From contig NZ_JADTQG010000015.1 of assembly GCF_016008875.1 (NCBI RefSeq), positions 120,288 through 184,287 on the forward strand: DNA of 64,000 nt. The letters run 5' to 3'. Below, in pieces: positions 8,270-18,070 of this stretch; position 1 is the first letter of the stretch; every line of letters starts with the position of its first letter. The position numbers and the translations under genes are program-made. This DNA is from Ectopseudomonas mendocina. GTDB taxonomy: Bacteria > Pseudomonadota > Gammaproteobacteria > Pseudomonadales > Pseudomonadaceae. The notes under the pieces were generated by a model. It did not search any database. It was not told the origin of the DNA and worked only from the letters and a program-made list of their open reading frames with translations.

Positions 8270-9169
8270 ATGCGTGATGCACTGCTTCGTTATCTTTACG
8301 CCCCCTGTTTCAGCTTCGGCCTGACCGCTCTGGCGATCTATCTGGTCGGTTACTGGCATTTGGGCCTGGGCTGCCTGCCGGTACTGTTGCTACTGGCCAT
8401 CGGTCTATCCGCAGTGGCCGAGCGCCAGGCACCTTATCGACCTCAATGGAATCAGCCGCGCGGTGATGCGGGGCGCGATCGCCTGCATGCACTGGTCAAC
8501 GAAAGCCTCAACAGCCTTGGCGTACTCGGCATCCCGCTGCTTGCTGCGTTGTTGTCAGGGCCTGATCTTTGGCCGCATGCCTGGCCATTCTGGTTGCAGG
8601 TGCTGATGGCGATTGTGGTGGCCGACCTTGGCATCACCCTGATGCACTGGCTCAGCCATCGCAGCGCATGGCTCTGGCGCCTGCACGCGGTGCATCATTC
8701 GGTGCAGCGCATGTATGGCCTCAATGGCCTGATGAAGCACCCATTGCATCTGGGTCTCGAAGCCCTGGCGGCTACGCTGCCGTTGGTGCTCGTGGGAATG
8801 CCGGTGGACATCGCCGGGGTGCTGGCATTCGCCATTGGCGTGCAATTGCTGCTGCAGCACAGCAATGTGGATATGCGCATCGGTCCATTACGCCATCTGT
8901 TCGCCTGGGCGCCGGTACATCGTTTCCATCACCTGCGCTACGGCAGAGCGGGGGATGTGAATTTCGCGCTGTTCTTCAGTTTCTGGGATCGCCTGCTAGG
9001 CACGGCCTTCCACTCCAGCTACGAAGTGGCCAGCGAGGATCTGGGTATCGGCAGCCAGCCGGACTACCCTGACGAGTACCTGGCGCAGCTGGCCGAGCCC
9101 TTTGTCGATCGCGCCGGACATGTACCTGCGCCCGTTTTGCCGCTGGGCTTGCGCCGCTCAGTCGAGTAG
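8270..9169 (+). CDS. Sterol desaturase / fatty acid hydroxylase superfamily protein
   Basis: A 299-residue integral membrane di-iron enzyme of the FA_hydroxylase family. The histidine clusters that bind the metal pair are present: HWLSH (126-130), HAVHH (139-143) and HRFHH (217-221), with H157/H160 between them. Several hydrophobic helices surround them. The start at 8270 has a strong AAGGAG 5 nt upstream; the longer in-frame opening from 8090 lacks one. Bacterial members hydroxylate or desaturate lipids, carotenoids or sterols, and the substrate here is unknown. It is convergent with, and overlaps by 12 bp, the AraC-family gene. Confidence 0.9.
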   Translation: MRDALLRYLYAPCFSFGLTALAIYLVGYWHLGLGCLPVLLLLAIGLSAVAERQAPYRPQWNQPRGDAGRDRLHALVNESLNSLGVLGIPLLAALLSGPDLWPHAWPFWLQVLMAIVVADLGITLMHWLSHRSAWLWRLHAVHHSVQRMYGLNGLMKHPLHLGLEALAATLPLVLVGMPVDIAGVLAFAIGVQLLLQHSNVDMRIGPLRHLFAWAPVHRFHHLRYGRAGDVNFALFFSFWDRLLGTAFHSSYEVASEDLGIGSQPDYPDEYLAQLAEPFVDRAGHVPAPVLPLGLRRSVE

Positions 9170-9829
9170 TTGCAGTTGCAGGTTGTGCAGCGCTCGCGCC
9201 TGGATGCCGAACATGCTGCGAACGGTGCGCGAGAAATGCGCCGAGTCGGCGAAGTTCGCTGCATGTGCGGCTGCGGTCAGGTTGCTGCCACGCAGCACCA
9301 TGGCCAACGCCAGGCGCAGCCGCCGCCAGAGCACCAGCCGGCGGATGGAAAGGCCGACCTGATCACCGAACAGGCGCTCCAGCTGGCTCAATGACAAGCG
9401 AACCCGGCTTGCCAGCTCTGTGGTGTCGATTTTCTCCTGCAATAGCGCGTCGATACCAAGCAGCGCCTGCTCCACGCGTGTGTCCAGTGGCGGCCTTGGC
9501 CAGTGGCGCAACCGCTCGATCAGTGCCTGCGGCTGGGTTGGTGCCTCGGCTTGCCAATCCTTCAAGTGCTCCAGGCGGAACGACAGCGGCTCGGTGTACA
9601 GCGCCAGCATGGGCTGGCCGGGCTCGATGAAGGCATGCCGCTGCATCGAGGGCACCAGCAGGCGCTGGCTTTGCAGCAACTGGCCGCCGACCATCAGACG
9701 TAGTTCACCGTCGTGGGCCAGCATCAGCTGGTGGGCGTAATGAGCATGCGCCTGGGTGTCACCCGCGCAGCCATCGAGCAGGCAATAGTCGCTGGCCAGC
9801 CACAGGCGCCCTCGCCAGGCGGTATTCAT
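9158..9829 (-). CDS. AraC-family transcriptional regulator
   Basis: A 223-residue regulator: an N-terminal cupin-like sensing region (HAHYAHQLMLAHDGELRLMV) followed by a C-terminal AraC double helix-turn-helix (about residues 130-220). The latter includes ELASRVRLSLSQLERLFGDQVG and AHAANFADSAHFSRTVRSMFG. I chose ATG at 9829. The upstream in-frame extension to 9964 is low-complexity and not typical of the family. It converges on the desaturase-like gene and is divergent from the RND efflux operon 490 bp away, so either could be its target. Confidence 0.88.
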   Translation of the reverse strand: MNTAWRGRLWLASDYCLLDGCAGDTQAHAHYAHQLMLAHDGELRLMVGGQLLQSQRLLVPSMQRHAFIEPGQPMLALYTEPLSFRLEHLKDWQAEAPTQPQALIERLRHWPRPPLDTRVEQALLGIDALLQEKIDTTELASRVRLSLSQLERLFGDQVGLSIRRLVLWRRLRLALAMVLRGSNLTAAAHAANFADSAHFSRTVRSMFGIQARALHNLQLQLLD

Positions 9830-10317
9830 GCTGCTCGCCGAGCGAGTTTGGCGAGGGTCGTGCGCGATATGTTCATACAGGCAATGGTGGCTGGGTCGGC
9901 CCGGATCATACCGCGCGGGTCGGGCATGGTTAATCAGATGTATCAGTTTACCCAGGCGACGCACGCTCTTCTGGCGCTCGCTTCATGCAGCGCTGCCAGC
10001 GCGAGGCGCCGATGACAGCGCCGTCGTCACGCAGCGTCGAGTGCGGATAAAGACCGGGCTGGCAGTCGGAGAGGACGGGCAGCCAGCCATTCAATGGAGG
10101 CCGATCCGGCATCCGCTGTTACCGCGACCTCGATGGGGGAGGCGCAGGCTGCGACCTCTCGTTATCCGTCCCTCGTCTTGCGCTCGCTATCCGCGTGACT
10201 GGCTGGTCACGAGATTGGCAACGATTTGCTGGCGAACTCCTGCGTTGTAGCGATGTTCTACTGTCAGTCCTTGCGACCCGCACTCGCGGTCGTCAATCCC
10301 ATCAGACAGGAGTCCCG
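9830..10317. other. Gene-free region between AraC gene and RND operon
   Basis: This 488-bp stretch should hold the divergent promoters for the AraC regulator and the efflux operon. I found no convincing coding sequence: the open frames here lack ribosome-binding sites and family features. I saw no clear operator palindrome either. Confidence 0.5.
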
Positions 10318-11394
10318 ATGACGTCGACGCCAGCATTTCCCCCGCTCAAGACCTATCTGACGATCATCGCCTGCACGCTGCTGCTTGGCGGCTGCTCCTC
10401 CGGGGATGAGCCGGCCTCCGAGCCGCCGCGGGTGGCGCTGGTCGAGCCGCTGCAGCCGGCCGAGCCACAACCTGAGGCGCTGCGCCTCTCCGGGGTAGTG
10501 CAGAGCGTGACCACCACCCAACTGTCGTTTGAGGTGGCCGGGCGCATTGAGCGGATCCTGATCGATGAAGGCACCCGTATCCGTCGCGGGCAACCGCTGG
10601 CCGAGCTGGATCGCGTCGACTACCAACTGCAACTGAGTGAAGCCGAGGCACGCCTGCGCCAGTTGCAGGCAGATCTGGCGCGCAAGCGTACGCTGCTCGC
10701 CGAAGGCATCCTTGCCCCCGCCGCTATCGAGGCGCTGGAAGCCAATACCGTGGCGGCGCGGGTGGCGCGCGACAGCGCCCGGCGCGACCTCGAACGCAGC
10801 ACTTTGAGCGCGCCGTTCGATGGCGTCGTGGCGCGCCGTCTGGTCGAGCCGAACATGGTGGTGGCGGTGGGCACGCCAGTGTTCGAGATGCAGGACAACC
10901 GCCATATCGAGGTCAGCGTCGATCTGCCGGAAATTGCCGCGTTGAGCATTCCGCTCGGGCCCGAGCTCAAGGCCGAAGGGCAGCTGGTGATCGCCGACGT
11001 GAGCCTGCCGCTGCGCTACAAGGAACACAGCACTCAGCCACGCGAGGGTGCGCGCACCTACCGGCTGGTGCTGCAGGGCGAGCCGCCGGAGGACTACAAC
11101 CTGCTGCCGGGCATGGCCATGCGCGTCAGCGTGCAGCGGCCACCCCGGCCGCAGGCGAGCCAGGACCAATTCCGCCTGCCGCTGTCGGCGTTGCAGGCCG
11201 ACAGCGACGGCGGCCACTACATCTGGCAGGCCGCCGATGGCCGCGCCCGGCGATTGGCGGTGGAGTTGCAGGAGGTCGAAGGTGACCAGGCATTGATCCG
11301 CGGCGATGGCCTGCAGGCGCAGCTGCCGATTATCGTCGCTGGCGGCAGCAAGCTGCACGAGGAGCAGCCGATCAAAGTGCAGGAGCGGAACTGA
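10318..11394 (+). CDS. RND efflux periplasmic adaptor (membrane fusion protein)
   Basis: A 358-residue MFP/HlyD-family lipoprotein linking an RND pump to its outer-membrane channel. The signal sequence ends in lipobox LLGGC (Cys about residue 24). Next come the lipoyl/barrel-sandwich half motifs (SFEVAGRIERILIDEG...RRGQPLAELD), a coiled-coil hairpin (about 100-160), the second lipoyl half (STLSAPFDGVVARRLVEP) and a beta-barrel domain. ATG at 10318 has AGGAG at good spacing. The pump gene follows after 4 bp. The substrate is not predictable from sequence. Confidence 0.93.
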   Translation: MTSTPAFPPLKTYLTIIACTLLLGGCSSGDEPASEPPRVALVEPLQPAEPQPEALRLSGVVQSVTTTQLSFEVAGRIERILIDEGTRIRRGQPLAELDRVDYQLQLSEAEARLRQLQADLARKRTLLAEGILAPAAIEALEANTVAARVARDSARRDLERSTLSAPFDGVVARRLVEPNMVVAVGTPVFEMQDNRHIEVSVDLPEIAALSIPLGPELKAEGQLVIADVSLPLRYKEHSTQPREGARTYRLVLQGEPPEDYNLLPGMAMRVSVQRPPRPQASQDQFRLPLSALQADSDGGHYIWQAADGRARRLAVELQEVEGDQALIRGDGLQAQLPIIVAGGSKLHEEQPIKVQERN

Positions 11395-11398
11395 GCCA

Positions 11399-14300
11399 AT
11401 GGATTTCGCCCGCTACGCCATTACTCGTCGCGTCAATGTCTGGATTCTGGTGCTGACCTGTCTGTTCGGCGGCATCCTCGCCTTCTTCGAGATCGGCCGC
11501 CTGGAAGACCCCGAGTTCACCATCAAGCAGGCCATCGTCAACGTGCAGTACCCCGGCGCCACCGCGCTGGAGGTGGAGCAGCAGGTCACCGAGCCACTGG
11601 AAAGCGCCATCCAGCAGATGTCGCAGATCAAGGAGATCCGCTCGCGCTCGATGCCGGGCATCGCCGAGATTCGCGTGGAGATGCAGGACCGCTACGCCGG
11701 CGATGCGCTGCCGCAGATCTGGGACGAGCTGCGTAACAAGGTCAACGATGCCCAGGGCGATCTGCCGCCCGGCATCGAGCCGCCGCAGGTCAACGACGAC
11801 TTCGGTGACGTTTACGGCATTTTCTACGCGCTGACCGGCGACGGCCTGACGCTCAAGGAATTGCACGAAACAGCCAAGGATCTACGCCGCGCGCTGCTCG
11901 CCGCCGACGGCGTCGGCAAGGTGGAGATCGCCGGCGTGCAGGAGGAGCGCATCCTGGTCGAGGTCGATCAGGCGCAACTGGCGTCACTGGGCGTCGACCC
12001 GGACGAGATCGCCGCCGCCCTGGCCGACACCGATGCTGCTGTGGATGCCGGCGGCGTCACTGCCGGCGAGTTCTTCGTGCGCCTGCGCCCCAGCGGGGCC
12101 TTCGACTCGCTCGAGGAGTTGCGCGCGCTGTCGGTCGGCCAGGGATCGCAGCGGGTCGAGCTGGGCGCCATTGCCAGACTTTCGCGCGACTATGCCGAGC
12201 GGCCGCAGCAGATCATTCGCCATAACGGCCAGCCGGCATTGACGCTGGGCATCAGCGGGGTGTCCGGGGCGAACATCGTCGAAGTAGGGCAAAGCGTCGA
12301 AGCGGTACTCGAGGGCGTCCGGCACCGCATGCCGTTGGGCGCCGAGCTGCACCCGCTGTACGAGCAGCACCGTATCGTCGACGATGCGGTGAACAGCTTC
12401 GCGCTCAACGTGTTCCTCTCGGTGGCCATCGTGGTCGGCGTGCTGTGCTTGGCCATGGGCCTGCGCGCCGGCGTCATCATCGGCGCGGTGCTGTTTCTCA
12501 CCGTGCTCGGCACGCTGCTGGTGATGTGGCTGATGGGCATCGAGCTGGAGCGGATTTCCCTCGGCGCGTTGATCATCGCCATGGGCATGCTGGTGGACAA
12601 TGCGGTAGTGGTCTGCGACGGCATGCTGGTGCGCCAGCGTCAGGGCAAGAGCATCCTCGAGGCCTCGCAGCAGACGCTGCAACAGACGCAATGGCCGCTG
12701 CTCGGCGCAACCATCATCGGTATCCTCGCCTTCGCCGGCATTGGCCTGTCCCAGGACACCACCGGCGAATTCCTCTTCTCGCTGTTCTTCGTTATCGCCG
12801 TTTCGCTGTTGCTCAGCTGGCTGCTGGCCTTGCTGCTGGTGCCGCTGTTCGGCCATTACCTGCTGCGCAAGGCCAGCGATGAGGAAGATGCCGACGCAGC
12901 CTACAGCGGCCCCTGGTATGCGCGCTACCGGCGGCTGGCGGCAGGCGTGCTGCGCCGGCCCTGGCTGACCATTGGTGCGCTGCTGGTGCTGACGGTGATC
13001 AGCGCGGTGATCTTCACCCGCCTGCCGCAGAGCTTCTTCCCGCCGTCGAGCACGCCGCTGTTCTACGTCAACCTGTTCCTACCGCAAGGCACGCATATCC
13101 GCGACACTGCGCAGGCTGCCAGCGAGGTCGAGCAGTACCTGATCGAGCAGGACGGCGTGAGCGAGGTGTCGAGCTTCATCGGCGCGGGGGCCTCGCGTTT
13201 CATGCTGACCTACATGCCGGAGCAGCCTAATGCCTCGCTGATGCATTTTCTCGTGCGCACCGAGGATGCCGAGCGGATCGACGGCCTGGTCCGGCAGATC
13301 AACCAGGAGCTGCCGCAGCGCTATCCTTCGGCCGACGTCAGCGCCGCGCAGTTCATGTTCGGCCCCAATGCCGAGGCCAAGCTGGAAGCACGTATCAGCG
13401 GCCCGGACATCGAGGTGCTGCGCGCGCTGTCCGCCGAAGGACGCAAGCGTCTGCAGGAGCAGGGGCAGGTGCTCAATGTGCGTGACGATTGGCGCCAGCC
13501 GGAACTGGTGCTGCGCCCGCAACTGGCGCTGGATCGCCTCGCCGATGCCGGGCTGACCCGCCAGGCGGTGGCGCGCGCCCTGGCTGCCGGCAGCGAGGGC
13601 CAGCGCGTCAGCCTGCTGCGCGAGCGCGACGAGCTGATTCCGGTGCTGCTGCGCGCCGCGCCGCAGGACCGCATTGACAGCGACAACCTGCTGCAACGGC
13701 TGATCTGGAGCCCGGCCGGTAACGGCTACGTGCCGCTGGCGCAGGTGGCCGACGGCGTCGAGCCAAGCCGCGAGGACAGCATCATCGTGCGCTACGACCG
13801 CGAGCGCACCATCTCCGTCCGCGCCGAACCGCGCGACGGCGAAAACACCAACGAGGCGCACGCGCGCATCCGTCCGTTGATCGAGGACATCGAGTTGCCG
13901 CTTAACTACAGCCTGAAATGGGGCGGCGACTATGAGCAGTCCTCCGACGCCCAGCAGGCGCTGGCCGGTACGCTGGCGGTGCCCTATCTGGCGATGGTGC
14001 TGGTCACCGTGCTGCTGTTCGCCAAGGTGCGCCAACCGCTGATGATCTGGGCGGTGGTGCCCATGGCCATCTGCGGCGTGAGCTTCGGCCTGCTGCTCAC
14101 CGGCCAGGCCTTCGGCTTCATGGCGCTGCTCGGCCTGCTCAGCCTCACCGGCATGCTGATCAAGAACGCCGTGGTGCTGGTGGACGAGATCGACCGGCAG
14201 ATCGCCGACGAGGTGCCGCGCCTGACCGCCATCATCGAAGCCTCGGCCTCGCGCCTGCGTCCGGTGATGATGGCGGCCGGCACCACGGTGCTGGGCATGG

Positions 14301-14443
14301 TGCCGCTGCTGTTCGATCCGTTCTTCGCCAACATGGCGGTGACCATCATGGGCGGCCTGGGCTTCGCCACGCTACTGACCTTGCTCGCCGTTCCCTGCCT
14401 GTATCTGTTGTTGATGAAAGTGCGTCCGGAGGAAACCGCATGA
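11399..14443 (+). CDS. RND efflux inner-membrane transporter (AcrB/HAE1-like)
   Basis: A 1014-residue proton-driven RND pump in the inner membrane. It starts with MDFARYAITRRVNVWI, which leads into TM1. Two large periplasmic porter loops follow, and TM4 has the GMLVDNAVVVCDG proton-relay region (Asp pair). A second half repeats the layout (GMLIKNAVVLVDEID). The length is typical of shorter HAE-type pumps. The longer frame upstream overlaps the adaptor gene and was rejected. The stop overlaps the outer-membrane factor start in ATGA. Confidence 0.95.
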   Translation: MDFARYAITRRVNVWILVLTCLFGGILAFFEIGRLEDPEFTIKQAIVNVQYPGATALEVEQQVTEPLESAIQQMSQIKEIRSRSMPGIAEIRVEMQDRYAGDALPQIWDELRNKVNDAQGDLPPGIEPPQVNDDFGDVYGIFYALTGDGLTLKELHETAKDLRRALLAADGVGKVEIAGVQEERILVEVDQAQLASLGVDPDEIAAALADTDAAVDAGGVTAGEFFVRLRPSGAFDSLEELRALSVGQGSQRVELGAIARLSRDYAERPQQIIRHNGQPALTLGISGVSGANIVEVGQSVEAVLEGVRHRMPLGAELHPLYEQHRIVDDAVNSFALNVFLSVAIVVGVLCLAMGLRAGVIIGAVLFLTVLGTLLVMWLMGIELERISLGALIIAMGMLVDNAVVVCDGMLVRQRQGKSILEASQQTLQQTQWPLLGATIIGILAFAGIGLSQDTTGEFLFSLFFVIAVSLLLSWLLALLLVPLFGHYLLRKASDEEDADAAYSGPWYARYRRLAAGVLRRPWLTIGALLVLTVISAVIFTRLPQSFFPPSSTPLFYVNLFLPQGTHIRDTAQAASEVEQYLIEQDGVSEVSSFIGAGASRFMLTYMPEQPNASLMHFLVRTEDAERIDGLVRQINQELPQRYPSADVSAAQFMFGPNAEAKLEARISGPDIEVLRALSAEGRKRLQEQGQVLNVRDDWRQPELVLRPQLALDRLADAGLTRQAVARALAAGSEGQRVSLLRERDELIPVLLRAAPQDRIDSDNLLQRLIWSPAGNGYVPLAQVADGVEPSREDSIIVRYDRERTISVRAEPRDGENTNEAHARIRPLIEDIELPLNYSLKWGGDYEQSSDAQQALAGTLAVPYLAMVLVTVLLFAKVRQPLMIWAVVPMAICGVSFGLLLTGQAFGFMALLGLLSLTGMLIKNAVVLVDEIDRQIADEVPRLTAIIEASASRLRPVMMAAGTTVLGMVPLLFDPFFANMAVTIMGGLGFATLLTLLAVPCLYLLLMKVRPEETA

Positions 14444-15915
14444 CTGCCAAGCGCATGGCCGGCCCGCTGCTGTTCGCCCTGGCTCTGGGCGCCTGCTCCA
14501 GTGCACCGCAATACCCGGTGCCGCAACTGCCGCCAACCTGGTACAGCGCCGCTGGCGCGTCCGCGGTCGATGCCGAAAAGCTGGCCGCGTGGTGGCGCCA
14601 GTTCGACGACCCTCAGCTCACCGCATTGGTCGGCCGCGCCATGCAGCGCAACCATGACGTGCGCCTGGCCATGGCACGGGTCGACAGCGCCCGCGCGCAA
14701 CTGCGCCAGTCGCGCGCCGGCCTGTTGCCAAGCTTTGACCTGCCCGGGTCGGCCAGCCGCCAATGGCTCGAGAACGACCAGGAGGCCGAACCCGGCAGCC
14801 CGATGGCCGACTTAATCCCGGATGACGATCCGATCACCTTGGACAGTTGGGACCTGGCCCTGCAGGCGACCTGGGAGCTGGACCTGTTCGGCGCCGCCCG
14901 CGCACGGCGCGACAGCGCGGCCCAGCAGCTGCGCTCGGCCGAGGCGCAGACGGTGGCCGCGCGCCTGGCCGTGGCCTCCAACACCGCCCAGGGCTATCTG
15001 CAGTTGCGCGCGTTGCAGGGTCAGCGCGACCTGCTGGTGGAAGGCATAGAAGTGGCCAGCGAGCTGGAACGCATCGCCGGGCTGCTGTTTCATGCCGGCG
15101 AGGTCAGCCGGCTGGACGTCGAGGCGACGTCCGCCGAGCGCGCGTCGCTGGAGGCCGACCTGGGCGAGCTGGACGTTCACCTGGCCGAAGCGCAACTGGC
15201 TCTGGATACGCTGCTCGCCGAACCGCCGGGCAGCACTGCCACTCAGCTTGCCGCCCGCGCTGCGGTGCCGCTGGCCGAGCCGCGTATTGCCCCCGGCCAG
15301 CCCATCGACCTGCTGCGCCGCCGTCCGGATCTGATCGCCGAAGCGGCGCGCCTGGACGCCGCCGAGCTGCAGGCGCTGGCCGCCCGTCGTGACCTGTTCC
15401 CGAAACTGGCGGTGCAGGCCGCCGTGGGCCGCTCCGGCTTCGCCCTGGGCGACACTTTCTCCAGCGCCTCGAACTTCGCGCAGGTCGGCGCCACCTTCGG
15501 CCTGCCGCTGCTGGACTATTCACGCCGCGGCGCGGCCATCGAGCTGGCCGATGCCGAGGGCGAGACTGCCTACATCGCCTTCGAGCAGGCCCTGGCCGGC
15601 GCGTTGGAGGAAGTCGAACGCGGCCTGACGCGCATCGCCGGCCAGCAACGCCGACATGCTGCCCTCAGCCGCACCCGCGAGCATCGCGAGCGCGCGCATC
15701 GGCTGGCGCAGCGCAGCTACGAGCTGGGCGAGGTGAACCTGAGCGAGGTGCTGGACGCCCAGCGTGGTGCGCTGCAAGCCCGGCAACGGGCGCTGGAAGG
15801 CCGGACCGCGCTGGCGACGGCGCAGGTTGCGCTGTATGTAGCGTTAGGTGGCGGTTGGAACGCGGAGGCCGCAGAAGCTGCGCATGCACCGAGCGAGGTC
15901 AACGCTGCGCAGTGA
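14440..15915 (+). CDS. Outer membrane efflux lipoprotein (NodT/OprM family)
   Basis: A 491-residue TolC-like outer-membrane factor with lipobox LGAC (Cys 19). It has two repeated coiled-coil and beta-strand halves, with the typical WWRQFDDPQLTALV near the N terminus and DLLRRRPDLIAEAARLDAAE in the middle. It completes the tripartite pump and overlaps the pump gene by 4 bp. The last seven codons and the stop lie inside the first copy of the 287-bp tandem repeat, so the natural C terminus may have been replaced by repeat sequence. Substrate unknown. Confidence 0.94.
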   Translation: MTAKRMAGPLLFALALGACSSAPQYPVPQLPPTWYSAAGASAVDAEKLAAWWRQFDDPQLTALVGRAMQRNHDVRLAMARVDSARAQLRQSRAGLLPSFDLPGSASRQWLENDQEAEPGSPMADLIPDDDPITLDSWDLALQATWELDLFGAARARRDSAAQQLRSAEAQTVAARLAVASNTAQGYLQLRALQGQRDLLVEGIEVASELERIAGLLFHAGEVSRLDVEATSAERASLEADLGELDVHLAEAQLALDTLLAEPPGSTATQLAARAAVPLAEPRIAPGQPIDLLRRRPDLIAEAARLDAAELQALAARRDLFPKLAVQAAVGRSGFALGDTFSSASNFAQVGATFGLPLLDYSRRGAAIELADAEGETAYIAFEQALAGALEEVERGLTRIAGQQRRHAALSRTREHRERAHRLAQRSYELGEVNLSEVLDAQRGALQARQRALEGRTALATAQVALYVALGGGWNAEAAEAAHAPSEVNAAQ

Positions 15916-16730
15916 TACCGCCAGATTCCAGGGCCAGGGCAGGCGACTCGGTTGAACATCAATATACCGAGGCTGTAGGAGCGGCTTCAGCCGCGATGCT
16001 TGCATCCTCGATATCTGATCCATGCCCCGAGGTCGGCGATACGAAAAGCGCCCACATGATAAGTTCATGGCCGCTGCGCGTGACCGGCGTGGCCGGCGCG
16101 GCTTTCGCCGCGAATCGCGAATAAATTCGCTCCTACACGAGGCGCTTTGGTTGCCTGGACACGCGCAGGCCGGCACTGGGCGAGGTCAGCGCTGCGCAGT
16201 GATAGCGCCGGATTCCAGGGCCAGGGCAGGAGACTTGCTTGAGCATCGATATACCGAGGCTGTAGGAGCGGCTTCAGCCGCGATGGTGGGCATCCCGATA
16301 TCTGATCCATGCCCGAGGTCGGCGATACGAAAAGCGCCCACATGCCAAGGGCATGGCCGCTACGCGTGACCGACGTGGCAGGCGCGGCTTTCGCCGCGAA
16401 TCGCGAATGAATTCGCTCCTACACAAGGCGCTTTGGTTGCCTGGGCACGCGCAAGCCCGGCACCGGGTGAGGTCGGCGCTGCGCAGTGATAGCGCCGGAT
16501 TCCAAGGCCAGTGTGACAGGCGACTCGCTTGAGCATCGATATACCGAGGTTGTAGGAGCGGCTTCAGCCGCGATGGTGGCATCCTCGATATCTGATCCAT
16601 GCCCGAGGTCGGCGATACGAAAAAGCGCCCATACGCCAACGTACATGGCCGCTGCGCGTGACCGACGCGGCAGGCGTGGGTTTCGCCGCGAATCGCGAAT
16701 AAATTCGCTCCTACACAAGGCGCTTTGGTC
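15893..16730. repeat. 287-bp tandem repeat, about 2.9 copies, each holding a REPIN
   Basis: Copies start at 15893, 16180 and 16467, exactly 287 bp apart, and the third stops at 16730. Each begins with a GCGAGGTC-like block and GCTGCGCAGTGAT. Each contains TGTAGGAGCGGCTTCAGC... paired about 160 bp later with ...GAATTCGCTCCTACA. Copies are highly similar, with scattered substitutions and small indels. The first copy includes the stop codon of the upstream outer-membrane factor. A short CGTTCCCACGCTCC-type Pseudomonas repeat follows at 16730-16760. Confidence 0.93.
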
Positions 16731-16804
16731 GTTCCCACGCTCCGGTGGGACTGCCGCCCAGGCCGCTCTGCGTCCGTCAGGTTGAGCGCCGCCAGGTATC
16801 AGGC

Positions 16805-17830
16805 TCAGGTCATCGGCAGTTTTTCCAGGAAGCGCATCAACAGGCTTTCTTCGGCGCGCAGGCCCTTGCGCGGCGTCGCCAGGCGGAGGCTGGACAGCTC
16901 GCCGGCATGGAAGGCATCGAGGAGCGCGGGGTGGATGTAGCACTTGCGGCAGACCGCCGGCGTATTGCGCAGCTGCTGGGCAACCTCCTTGACCATGGCC
17001 ACCACATGTTTCTTCGCCGCACTATCGGGTTGCCATTCGAGTTCACGCAGTAGCGTCAGGGCCAGCGCGCTGCCGGCCCAGGTACGGTAGTGCTTGGCGG
17101 TGAAGTCGGCGCCGGTGAGTTCACGCAGGTAATCGTTGATGTCGGTGGAGGTGACTGCCCGACGTTCGCCATGCTCGTCCAGATACTGGAACAGGTGCTG
17201 CCCGGGCAGTTCCAGGCAGCGCTGGATGATACGCGCCAGACGCCGGTCGCTGATCTTCACCTCATGCTCGATGCCGCTCTTGCCGCGAAAATGAAAGCGT
17301 ATCGTGCTGCCTTGCACTTCGACGTGGCGATTGCGCAGGGTGGTCAGGCCATAGGAGCGATTGTCCCGCGCGTAGCGGGCGTTGCCGATGCGGATCAGGG
17401 TGTTGTCCAGCAGCAGGATCACCGTCGCCAGCACTTTCTCTCGGCGGTGTTCGCGCAGGTTCAGATGCTGCTGCAGGGCTTCACGCAGTGCCGGCAGGGC
17501 TTTGCCGAAGGCCAGCAGGCTGGCGTACTTGTCGGCATCCCTGATTTCGCGCCAGCGGGCGTGGTAGCGGTATTGCTTGCGCCCGCGAGCGTCGCGGCCC
17601 GTTGCCTGCAGATGACCGTTGGCCAATGGACAGATCCATACCTCGGTATAGGCGGGCGGCACCGCCAGGGCATCGATGCGGGCCACCTCCTGCGGGTCAC
17701 GGATGCGTTGGCCCTGGCTGTCGAAATAGCAGAACTTGCCACGCAGCTTGCGACGGCTGATGCCCGGCATGCTGTCGTCGACATAGCGCAGGTCGGCGGG
17801 TAGCTCGATGTCGCCAGGCGCCAGACTCAT
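16805..17830 (-). CDS. DNA topoisomerase IB (poxvirus/bacterial type)
   Basis: A 341-residue bacterial type IB topoisomerase, which relaxes supercoils through a 3'-phosphotyrosyl intermediate. The N-terminal clamp domain (DIELPADLRYVDDSMPGI) precedes the catalytic domain with RIGNARYARDNRSYGLTTL and FTAKHYRTWAGS. The nucleophile is probably Tyr298 in CRKCYIHP. The ATG at 17830 is preceded by GGGAGG; the alternative start six codons upstream would be TTG. The gene stands alone, flanked by repeats on its 3' side. Confidence 0.94.
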   Translation of the reverse strand: MSLAPGDIELPADLRYVDDSMPGISRRKLRGKFCYFDSQGQRIRDPQEVARIDALAVPPAYTEVWICPLANGHLQATGRDARGRKQYRYHARWREIRDADKYASLLAFGKALPALREALQQHLNLREHRREKVLATVILLLDNTLIRIGNARYARDNRSYGLTTLRNRHVEVQGSTIRFHFRGKSGIEHEVKISDRRLARIIQRCLELPGQHLFQYLDEHGERRAVTSTDINDYLRELTGADFTAKHYRTWAGSALALTLLRELEWQPDSAAKKHVVAMVKEVAQQLRNTPAVCRKCYIHPALLDAFHAGELSSLRLATPRKGLRAEESLLMRFLEKLPMT

Positions 17831-18070
17831 CGACGCACCTCCCGACAAGGCGCGCAGGCAAGAGGCGAAAGGGCGATGGCAGGGCAGCGGACAAGGTCGG
17901 GCATGGGCGGCGCTCGTCGGGGCAGATATCCATTAGCCCGCCGAACGCGGCGGGAGTTCAGTCTTTACCCGAGCAAAGGGCGCAGGATCGGCCGCGTCGG
18001 CATGATCTGCGCGATCACGACTCCTCTGGATGATTCACGCACGGCGCAGCGTATTTGCCGCGCGCTAGCG

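Noticed and set aside
9828..10250. 140-codon frame between the AraC gene and the RND operon
   Set aside because: No ribosome-binding site, arginine/tryptophan-rich shadow composition, and no recognisable motif.
16731..16804. Possible insertion-sequence remnant after the tandem repeat
   Set aside because: It matches the common CGTTCCCACGCTCC-type Pseudomonas intergenic repeat, with no transposase fragment or terminal repeats.
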